Assembly: GCA_035528995.1 (NCBI GenBank)
Contig: DATKXO010000339.1
Location: forward strand, 1-6,220
From: DATKXO01 sp035528995
GTDB lineage: Bacteria > Planctomycetota > Phycisphaerae > UBA1845
Direction: 5' to 3'
DNA: 6,220 nt
Numbering within the stretch: the first letter of the stretch is position 1; the number at the start of each line of letters is the position of its first letter. The notes beneath the pieces are model-generated. The model was not told where the DNA came from, made no database searches, and saw only the letters and a list, made by a program, of their open reading frames with translations. Of the stretch, positions 1-5,629 are shown one piece after another. Position numbers and translations under genes: made by a program.

Positions 1-139
1 AGGCGGCAACCCAGTAAGCCAGATAGTCCAGGCCCCCACCCGGGACGCCGTCTTTGTTGGTTTCCACCCAGTCCGCTCGAGCCGTCGCGGCAAACAGCAG
101 CGGCATCCCCACGGAAACAAACACCAGCCATCGGATCAT
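1..139 (-). CDS. N-terminal part of a secreted protein of unknown function (cut by window edge)
   Basis: The reverse strand from 139 reads an open frame of 46 codons that leaves the window. It has a textbook Sec signal peptide: a short basic start (MIR), a hydrophobic core at about residues 4-17 (LVFVSVGMPLLFA) and a signal-peptidase I site after A22 (ATARA before DW). The mature part visible is DWVETNKDGVPGGGLDY and a few more residues, too little to assign a family. The start is well supported: GGAGGAGGG (plus-strand 146-154 as its complement) lies six bases upstream of ATG. The gene has the same orientation as dxr-rseP but is 388 bases past the rseP stop, so it probably has its own promoter. 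It is most likely an exported periplasmic, surface or outer-membrane protein; its function is not recognisable. I am confident that it is a real gene start, and not about its identity. Confidence 0.75.
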   Translation of the reverse strand, partial: MIRWLVFVSVGMPLLFAATARADWVETNKDGVPGGGLDYLAYWVAA

Positions 140-527
140 GACTGTCCCTCCTCCAAGACGCCGGGCATCGCATCGACCCCACGCAAGGCGCAAAGAGCGC
201 GTAAAGACAGAGCCTGCCTTCCCTTCGTCTCTCTCTTCCCTGGGTGATGATTGTGGTGGAGGCGGTGCTCCTCTCGCCCCACCGACTACGAAGTTAGCGG
301 TTCCACTCGTGCAAGTCAACGTTTCAGCGACGCTTCAGTTTCGCCGCGTCGATAACAGCACATCTCGACACGCGGCAGCAGAGGCCATTCTTCTCCCGCG
401 CCTGGAAGCCGCGGGCCGCGGGCACCCGAGGTCATCCGCTCCCCCCACTTCTGCGCAGAGGATGAGACACCCACCGTCCGCAGGATGGGGCGGCCCGACT
501 CGGCTTGCGCGCCGTTCGGCGGCAGGT
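140..527. other. Intergenic region between rseP and the secreted-protein gene
   Basis: No convincing gene is seen in these 388 bases. The only open frame of any length runs on the plus strand, starts at TTG inside the antisense of the secreted gene, lacks a ribosome site and encodes low-complexity Arg/Pro/Ser-rich sequence, so I treat it as spurious. The right part, next to the rseP stop, has only short GC-rich hairpins (for example CGCC-GTTC-GGCG at 510-521, TCTGCGCAGA at 450-459 and two CCGCGG copies at 409-421) and none is followed by a T tract in the minus direction, so no clear intrinsic terminator is visible. The left part should hold the promoter and leader of the secreted gene. A purine-rich stretch on the minus strand (complement of 213-240) and degenerate GCAAAG-like repeats (181-212) lie in that leader. 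Confidence 0.6.
291..319 (-). promoter_or_regulatory. Possible weak sigma70-type promoter for the secreted-protein gene
   Basis: On the minus strand TTGACT (complement of 314-319) is a good -35 match. A 17-base spacer separates it from TAACTT (complement of 291-296), which is a poor -10 with only three of six consensus bases. It would give a leader of roughly 145 bases before the ATG at 139. The spacing and -35 are right, but the weak -10 makes this tentative. Confidence 0.25.
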
Positions 528-2807
528 CTATCCCAGCAGCCGCTGTAGGTCCTGATAGGTCACGAACAGAAATGCGGCGATGATCAGGAACAGCCCGATC
601 ACCTGCGTGACGACTTGCGTCCGGATGCTCACCGGCGTGCCCTTGATCTTCTCGATGAGCAGAAAGACCATCAGCCCGCCGTCCACGATCGGCAGCGGCA
701 GGAAGTTGATCACCGCCAGGTTGGCCGAGATCACCGCCAGGAAGAAGAACAACTGGTTCAGCCCCACGCTCGCGAAATCGCTGCCCATCTTTACGATGCC
801 CACCGGCCCGGCCAGGTGCTCGACACCCACGCTGCGGGTGAAGATCATCCGCTTCATCGTGTTGTAGACCTGAAGGATAAAGTAGGCCGTCTTGCGCACA
901 CCGATGCCCACCGCCTCCAGAGGATTGCTGGTCCGCAGGGTTTTGCGGGCCTGAATCATGTCGATGTTGGGAAGGTAAGCGATCCGCCCTATCCAGGGGT
1001 CGATCATGTCTTCGGTGATCGCGACCTGGGCCGTCTCCAACTGGCCGAGCCAGCCTCGCGTGTACTTCACCGTGACCGTCTTGCCGACGGACTCGGCCAG
1101 CACGGCGCGCAGCCCGTACCAGTGCGAGACGGACGGCGCCCGCGTCCTGCCGCGCAGCTCGACCGTCACGGTTTCGGCGCCGTCAATCGACTTGATGGAG
1201 GAGAACACCGGCAGCCCCATCTTGGACCGCAGGCTGGCGGGCACCCGCATCTGTGCCGTCTGCGCCGCCACCGCGCCGCCCGAGTCCGGGTTGACGTATG
1301 CGATCGCCACCGTTTCGCCAGCCCGCGTGCGCAGGGCCTCGATCAGCTCGATCCAGGTAGTGACTTCCTCCTCGTTCACCGATCGAAGCACCGAGCCCAC
1401 CGGGATGCCGGCCTGGGCCGCCGGAGTGGGTACACCGCAGACCTCCGGCACCACGGCGCCGATCTGCAGCAGATCCTCGGCGATGAGGTCGTACGTCGCA
1501 CCGATCTGCGGCAGCCCGTTGCGATCGAACAGATGCCGCCGCACCTTCGGGCGGACCACCAACTGACGGACCCGCTCTTCGCCCGCCCGGCGCACGTCGA
1601 TGGGGATGTCGCGCTCGGCGTGGTCGTACTCTTCCTTCCCCGGGCCCGTGCGCACCGTGCACCACTGGCGGATCGTCTGCGCGATCTGCGTACGGGTCGG
1701 ATAGGCCACGTCCCCGATCTTGACCACCGTGTCCCCCGCACGAAGCCCCGCCAGCGCCGCACGCCCCGTCGGGTCCACATTGTCGAAACGCATCAGCGGC
1801 GTCAGGCCCAGCACGTTCACCGAGTTGGAGTCCGCCGGGTCGCTCGGGTGCAGCCGCAGCGTCGGACGCACGTGCACCTCCAGCCGCTGGGTCGGCGAAT
1901 CCGGATCGTCCGGATCCAGCGGCCGATCGACCACTACGCGCGGACTCTTCCCGGGATCGTCGATCATCGCCACGTACATCTCGTTGGCGTTCGCGTCGGT
2001 GACCTCGTGTCCGTTGATCTCGACGATCTGGTCCCCGAACCGGGGAACCGTGGCGTCCGTAAAATCGGCGCCCGGCGCGGCGCTCAGGATCGTCCGGGTC
2101 AGCCCCGGGGCCATGCCCACCATCAGCACGCCCTTCTCCGGGTTGTTCTCCGCCAGGATCTTGAGGTGTTTCACCTGGCCGTCGCGTTCCACCTTGAACT
2201 CCAGCGACTCGTGCGGATCGGCCAGCACGATGGCCATGTTGATCTCGGCGAACTCGCGCACCGGCCTGCCGTCGATGGCCAGGATCTTGTCGCCCGCCTG
2301 CAGCCCCGCCAGAGCGGCCGGGCTGTTCGGCAGGACGTAGCCCACGTCCGTGACCAGAACCTGCAGCCCGATCATGAACACGATCATGAACAGGACGGCG
2401 GCGAACAGCACGTTCATCACCACGCCGGCGCTGACGATCAGCATGCGCTTCCCCACCGGCTTGTTGGCGAAGGAGCGCGGGTCCTGGCGATGTTGCAGCT
2501 CGCCCGAGGTGTCCACCTCGAAGTCCTCCTGGCCGAGCATCTTCACGTACCCGCCCAGCGGAAGGAGGTTGAACCCGTAGCGGGTCTCGCCACGGGTGAA
2601 GCCGAACAGCTCTCGCCCGAATCCCACGCAGAACTTCTCGATGCGCACACCCGCCCATTTGGCCACCAGGAAGTGGCCCAGCTCGTGGACGAAGATCACC
2701 GCGCTGAAACCAAGGAAGATAAAGAAGTACGGCTTGATGGCGTCCAGAATCCCCAGCAACCCGATCCCCAGCATCGGCGGGATCGTCTGCGTCAACACGT
2801 CGTGCAT
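528..2807 (-). CDS. rseP: RseP-family site-2 intramembrane zinc metalloprotease with expanded PDZ array
   Basis: This is a membrane-embedded M50 protease. In E. coli RseP cleaves the anti-sigma factor RseA within the membrane and clears signal-peptide remnants; the substrate here is unknown. The zinc motif HELGH is at residues 41-45 in the first membrane helix, followed by the conserved PLGGYVKMLGQ (83-93) and a second hydrophobic segment (about 126-150). The C-terminal half of the active site is intact: GPVGI (667-671) and NFLPLPIVDGG (701-711, third zinc ligand Asp709), then a last helix (about 735-750). Between them lie about 460 periplasmic residues with PDZ-like units around 162-225, 240-315, 345-422, 455-523 and 530-603, whereas E. 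coli RseP (about 450 residues) has two. I chose ATG 2807 (759 residues) because GAGG lies seven bases upstream; an ATG at 2831 would add eight residues and is less likely. The start overlaps the dxr end by 16 bases, implying co-transcription and coupled translation. Confidence 0.95.
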   Translation of the reverse strand: MHDVLTQTIPPMLGIGLLGILDAIKPYFFIFLGFSAVIFVHELGHFLVAKWAGVRIEKFCVGFGRELFGFTRGETRYGFNLLPLGGYVKMLGQEDFEVDTSGELQHRQDPRSFANKPVGKRMLIVSAGVVMNVLFAAVLFMIVFMIGLQVLVTDVGYVLPNSPAALAGLQAGDKILAIDGRPVREFAEINMAIVLADPHESLEFKVERDGQVKHLKILAENNPEKGVLMVGMAPGLTRTILSAAPGADFTDATVPRFGDQIVEINGHEVTDANANEMYVAMIDDPGKSPRVVVDRPLDPDDPDSPTQRLEVHVRPTLRLHPSDPADSNSVNVLGLTPLMRFDNVDPTGRAALAGLRAGDTVVKIGDVAYPTRTQIAQTIRQWCTVRTGPGKEEYDHAERDIPIDVRRAGEERVRQLVVRPKVRRHLFDRNGLPQIGATYDLIAEDLLQIGAVVPEVCGVPTPAAQAGIPVGSVLRSVNEEEVTTWIELIEALRTRAGETVAIAYVNPDSGGAVAAQTAQMRVPASLRSKMGLPVFSSIKSIDGAETVTVELRGRTRAPSVSHWYGLRAVLAESVGKTVTVKYTRGWLGQLETAQVAITEDMIDPWIGRIAYLPNIDMIQARKTLRTSNPLEAVGIGVRKTAYFILQVYNTMKRMIFTRSVGVEHLAGPVGIVKMGSDFASVGLNQLFFFLAVISANLAVINFLPLPIVDGGLMVFLLIEKIKGTPVSIRTQVVTQVIGLFLIIAAFLFVTYQDLQRLLG

Positions 2808-3943
2808 CGAGCTACCTCGTCTCTGGCCCACCGGTCCGCGGCGAGCAGGTCGTTCAGGCCGGGGTCGGCCATCGGGCGGTGGGCGGCCAGCGCCTGGCCG
2901 CTCAGTTCCACGATCTCGGGGAACCGAATCTCACCGGCGCGAAACAGCTCCACCGCCGATTCGTTCGCGGCGTTCAGGACCGCACCGGCGACTCCTCCCG
3001 CGCGGGCCGCCTCATAACCCAGTTCGAGCGCGGGGAACCGATCCGGGTCCGGCCGCTCGAAGTGTAGACGCCCCAACGCGGTCAAGTCCAGCCGCTTCGA
3101 CGGACACGGCAGACGCTTGGGATAGGTCAGCGCGTACTGGATCGGCGTGCGCATGTCCGGCATGCCCATCTGGGCCACCACCGAACCGTCCGCAAACTCG
3201 ACCCAGGCGTGCACGATGGACTCCGGATGGACCACCACATCGATCTGATCCGGCTCCAGCCCGAACAGCCAGCGGGCCTCGATCACCTCCAGCGCCTTGT
3301 TCATCATGGTGGCGCTGTCGATGGTGATCTTGGGGCCCATCTCCCAGGTCGGATGACTGAGGGCCTCTTCGAGCGTCGCCTCCGCAATGCGCTCGGCGCT
3401 CCATCTGCGGAACGGTCCACCCGATGCCGTCAGACAGACGCGCTTCACTTCCCCGCGGTCGCCGGCGTGCAGCGCCTGAAACACAGCCGAGTGCTCGCTG
3501 TCCACCGGCAGGATCTCCGCTCCGCTACGCCGAGCGAGCGGCATGATCAGCGAGCCGGCCACAACCAACACCTCTTTGTTGGCCACCGCAACCCGCCGAC
3601 CCAGCTCCACCGCACGCAGCACCGCCGGTAAACCGGCCGCACCCACCACCGCCGCCAGCACACAGTCGCATTCCACCGAATCGACCAGCTCGAGCAGCGC
3701 GTCCGGCCCGCTGAGAACCCGCACCTCCGGGCCGGTCGCGGCCTGAAGATCATCCGCGCAGCCCGCGTCCGCGATAGCGACCGCCCCGGCCCGACAGTAT
3801 CGGGCCTGCTCCGCCAGCGCTTCCCAGCGCGACTGGGCCGCCAGACCGACCACACGGCAACTCGACGACAGCCCGCCCAGTACCTCCAGGCCGGCCTGAC
3901 CGATCGAGCCGGTCGATCCGAGGATGATCACCCGGTTTTTCAT
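2792..3943 (-). CDS. dxr: 1-deoxy-D-xylulose-5-phosphate reductoisomerase (DXR/IspC)
   Basis: This cytosolic enzyme converts 1-deoxy-D-xylulose 5-phosphate to 2-C-methyl-D-erythritol 4-phosphate with NADPH, the first committed step of the MEP isoprenoid pathway. The 383-residue product has the family's marks in order: the NADPH-binding GSTGSIG at 9-15, ANKE at 121-124, the metal ligands in VDSEHSA (Asp148, Glu150), SGGPF from Ser174, HPTWEMG at 198-204, and MMNKALEVIEA at 213-223 with the third metal ligand Glu219. These are followed by HPESIVHAWVEF (239-250) and MPDMRTPIQYAL (261-272). E. coli DXR has 398 residues, so the length is normal to slightly short at the C-terminus, which ends in CTTC. 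I chose ATG 3943 because the GSTGSIG fold begins nine residues in, as in the family. A TTG at 4009 extends the frame by 22 residues but falls at the predicted -10 element, so it is unlikely to be translated. No strong Shine-Dalgarno precedes 3943. dxr is the first gene of the operon and rseP follows. Confidence 0.97.
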   Translation of the reverse strand: MKNRVIILGSTGSIGQAGLEVLGGLSSSCRVVGLAAQSRWEALAEQARYCRAGAVAIADAGCADDLQAATGPEVRVLSGPDALLELVDSVECDCVLAAVVGAAGLPAVLRAVELGRRVAVANKEVLVVAGSLIMPLARRSGAEILPVDSEHSAVFQALHAGDRGEVKRVCLTASGGPFRRWSAERIAEATLEEALSHPTWEMGPKITIDSATMMNKALEVIEARWLFGLEPDQIDVVVHPESIVHAWVEFADGSVVAQMGMPDMRTPIQYALTYPKRLPCPSKRLDLTALGRLHFERPDPDRFPALELGYEAARAGGVAGAVLNAANESAVELFRAGEIRFPEIVELSGQALAAHRPMADPGLNDLLAADRWARDEVARCTTC

Positions 3944-4008
3944 GGAGTCCACGCTTACGCTGACTGAGGTTGCCGGTCCTACCCAGCCGATCAACCAGGA
4001 AGTAGACA

Positions 4009-4037
4009 ATAATAGAAGTAGTGTACGACCAGGACAA
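4009..4037 (-). promoter_or_regulatory. Predicted sigma70-type promoter for dxr-rseP
   Basis: On the minus strand TTGTCC (complement of 4032-4037) is followed by a spacer of exactly 17 bases and TATTAT (complement of 4009-4014). The -35 matches four of six and the -10 five of six consensus bases. Transcription would begin near 4002, leaving a leader of about 60 bases before the dxr ATG at 3943. This also argues against the TTG start at 4009. Its upstream edge abuts the left arm of the inverted repeat at 4037-4100. Confidence 0.55.
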
Positions 4038-4100
4038 GCACCCTCCGGGCGTGCGGATTGCCCCTGCCGCGCCAGGGGCCTATAATCGCCTTCGGGTGCT
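4037..4100. repeat. Nested imperfect inverted repeat in the divergent promoter region
   Basis: Three pairs of complementary arms share nearly the same centre (about 4069). The outer pair is AGCACCC at 4037-4043 with GGGTGCT at 4094-4100; the middle pair is GGCG at 4048-4051 with CGCC at 4087-4090; the inner pair is GCCCCTG at 4060-4066 with CAGGGGC at 4073-4079, around a six-base loop. The inner hairpin fills the spacer of the rightward promoter and the left outer arm touches the leftward -35. Both predicted transcripts start outside or at the edge of it, so it would act on DNA, as an operator or a cruciform, rather than as an RNA leader. It could alternatively be a small REP-like intergenic palindrome. 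Confidence 0.6.
4058..4086 (+). promoter_or_regulatory. Predicted sigma70-type promoter for the Nudix-rhomboid operon
   Basis: TTGCCC (4058-4063), a 17-base spacer and a perfect TATAAT (4081-4086) form a strong promoter candidate; the -35 matches four of six bases, with C at the last two variable positions. The start would be near 4093, giving a leader of roughly 58 bases to the preferred ATG at 4151. The spacer contains the GCCCCTG/CAGGGGC hairpin, so any protein binding there would occlude the polymerase. Confidence 0.6.
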
Positions 4101-4150
4101 CATTCGGCAGGATTTGGGCCTGGGATTGACCAAAAATGGGCGAGGTCTTG

Positions 4151-4657
4151 ATGTCGGGGCCGATCTTTTCGGTTGAACGGCGACAATTCCACCGCGAGGG
4201 CGGCAAAGTCGTCACCCGCGACGTCGTCGTCCATCCCGGCGCCGTGACCATCCTGCCGGTGCTCCAGGACGGCCGCATCGTGCTCATCCGAAACTACCGC
4301 TTCGCCACGCAGCGCCAACTGCTGGAGTTGCCCGCCGGGACGCTCGAACCCGACGAACCGCCCGAGCAGTGCGCCCTCCGCGAACTGGAGGAGGAAACCG
4401 GATATCGGGCCGGCCGAATCGAGCCACTCTGCGAGTTCTACACCACGCCCGGAATCTGCACCGAGCGAATGTGGGTCTTCCTGGCAACCGATCTGACCAG
4501 AACGCAGCAGAACCTGCAGGGGCACGAGGAAATCGACGTCGCCATCATCGACGCCCATGAAGCGCGACGGATGCTCCGCGACGGCGAGATCGAGGACGGA
4601 AAGACCATCGCCGCACTGGGCACCTACTTCCTGCGACAGGACGGAACCGATTCATGA
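4151..4657 (+). CDS. Nudix hydrolase, ADP-ribose pyrophosphatase type
   Basis: This is predicted to be a soluble Mg-dependent hydrolase that splits ADP-ribose or a related nucleoside-diphosphate sugar into AMP and a sugar phosphate. Counting from ATG 4151 (168 residues), the full Nudix box G(x5)E(x7)REUxEExGU is present at 63-85, from GTLEPDE to RELEEETGY, with all metal-binding glutamates. The preceding ELPAG and the YRFATQRQLLE strand, and the following YTTPGICTE with its Pro-Gly about 15 residues after the box, are the signature of the ADP-ribose pyrophosphatase branch rather than MutT. I prefer 4151 because GAGG (4142-4145) lies five bases upstream; an in-frame ATG at 4136 would add five residues but has no good ribosome site. 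The stop overlaps the next gene's start in ATGA, so it is translationally coupled to the rhomboid gene. Exact substrate is not decidable; GDP-mannose or other NDP-sugars are alternatives. Confidence 0.93.
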   Translation: MSGPIFSVERRQFHREGGKVVTRDVVVHPGAVTILPVLQDGRIVLIRNYRFATQRQLLELPAGTLEPDEPPEQCALRELEEETGYRAGRIEPLCEFYTTPGICTERMWVFLATDLTRTQQNLQGHEEIDVAIIDAHEARRMLRDGEIEDGKTIAALGTYFLRQDGTDS

Positions 4658-5589
4658 GTTGGCAGGATCGTGACTACGCCCGCGAACCCACGCCCCAGGC
4701 CGGCGGGCGCGCCCAGCGCGTCACCTGGGGGCACGCCCCGACCGGACGCAGCATCGTCACCACCCTCATCGTCATCAACGTCGCCCTGCATCTTCTGTGG
4801 GGCTTCTTCCCGGCTGCTCAGCCCCTCTACAAGTTGGGCATGATGCAGACCGAGGCGGTCCTCCACGGCCAAGTCTGGCGCCTGGTGACATCCCAGTACC
4901 TCCACGATACTAGGGGCCTCGACCACATCCTCTTCAACATGATCGGGCTCTACTTCCTCGGCCGGGCCCTGGAGCGCGTCTGGAGCCCGAAGAAGTTCCT
5001 GGCCATCTATACGCTGGCGGGGATCGCCGGGAACTTCTTGTTCATGGCCCTGTGTCTGACCGGTTGGTTCGGGTGGTTCTCCATGCAGCAGTACATGGTC
5101 GGCGCATCCGGGTGCATCCTGGGCCTGCTCGGTGCCTGCGCCGTGCTCTTCCCCCACGCCGAGGTCTACGTGTACTTCCTGTTCCCACTCAAGATTCGGA
5201 CGGCCGCGATCCTTTTCGGCGCCTACTTCGCCTACAGAATCTGGCAACGGGGCCTCAACGCGGGCGGCGATACCGCTCACTTCGCCGGCCTGGCTTTCGG
5301 CGTGTGGTGGGCCAAGTGGGGCGAACTCTGGTGGCGGGCCCGCGGGTCGCGCGTCCTCTCCTCACGCGGCGGTGCTCGTCGGGCCGCCGGACCGAGCCAA
5401 GGCGCCGGCGCCTGGCAGGACCGCGTCGAGCAGCGCCGCGCCGACGCCGAGCTGATCGACAGACTTCTCGCAAGAGTCTACGAGGGCGGCATCCACACCC
5501 TCACCCCCGATGAACGCAAGGCCCTCACCGAAGCAACCGACCGCCAACGCCGTGAGGAGGAGCACCACGGCCGGACCGACCGGCTGTAG
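4654..5589 (+). CDS. Rhomboid-family intramembrane serine protease with cytosolic C-terminal tail
   Basis: This is predicted to cleave substrate membrane helices with a Ser-His dyad inside the bilayer. In 311 residues it shows a polar N-terminus (1-30), a first helix (about 33-51), the L1-loop Trp75-Arg76, the HxxxN motif (His91, Asn95) within a helix ending LGRALE, the nucleophile motif GASG (150-153, Ser152) and the catalytic His209 in AHFAGLAFG. All residues needed for activity are present. After the last helix (about 208-227) come a basic linker and a C-terminal segment around 255-300 with RLLARVYEGGIHTLTPDERK. This resembles a short tail module I recall on many bacterial rhomboids (possibly DUF6576), followed by a highly charged end. 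The start ATG is embedded in the Nudix stop (ATGA); only a weak purine-rich site precedes it, so re-initiation is likely. Substrate unknown. Confidence 0.93.
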   Translation: MSWQDRDYAREPTPQAGGRAQRVTWGHAPTGRSIVTTLIVINVALHLLWGFFPAAQPLYKLGMMQTEAVLHGQVWRLVTSQYLHDTRGLDHILFNMIGLYFLGRALERVWSPKKFLAIYTLAGIAGNFLFMALCLTGWFGWFSMQQYMVGASGCILGLLGACAVLFPHAEVYVYFLFPLKIRTAAILFGAYFAYRIWQRGLNAGGDTAHFAGLAFGVWWAKWGELWWRARGSRVLSSRGGARRAAGPSQGAGAWQDRVEQRRADAELIDRLLARVYEGGIHTLTPDERKALTEATDRQRREEEHHGRTDRL

Positions 5590-5629
5590 CGCGGGGCACT
5601 GAGATCAACCACGACGGGATAGCAGCCCG

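Noticed and set aside
510..521. CGCC-GTTC-GGCG hairpin just past the rseP stop as a terminator
   Set aside because: The stem is only four base pairs and no T tract follows in the minus-strand direction.
54..548. A 164-codon plus-strand open frame across the left intergenic region
   Set aside because: It starts at TTG without a ribosome site, runs antisense to the signal-peptide gene and the rseP end, and encodes low-complexity Pro/Arg/Ser-rich sequence.
1183..2658. A 491-codon minus-strand open frame within rseP
   Set aside because: It is a frame-shifted shadow of rseP, Gly/Arg/Ala-rich, with no domain features.
615..3017. An 800-codon open frame on the plus strand, longer than the rseP gene it lies opposite
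   Set aside because: It is the antisense of rseP and part of dxr. Its His/Arg/Gln/Asp-rich composition without hydrophobic segments or recognisable domains is what GC-rich codon bias produces opposite a real gene, while the minus-strand frame has a complete protease active site.
3944..4009. N-terminal extension of DXR from a TTG at 4009
   Set aside because: The extra 22 residues precede the NADPH-binding fold, are absent from the family, and the TTG coincides with the predicted -10 element.
4624..5280. A 218-codon minus-strand open frame opposite the rhomboid gene
   Set aside because: Its Glu/Gly/Asp/Val-rich composition mirrors the membrane-protein codons on the plus strand; the rhomboid frame has all catalytic motifs.
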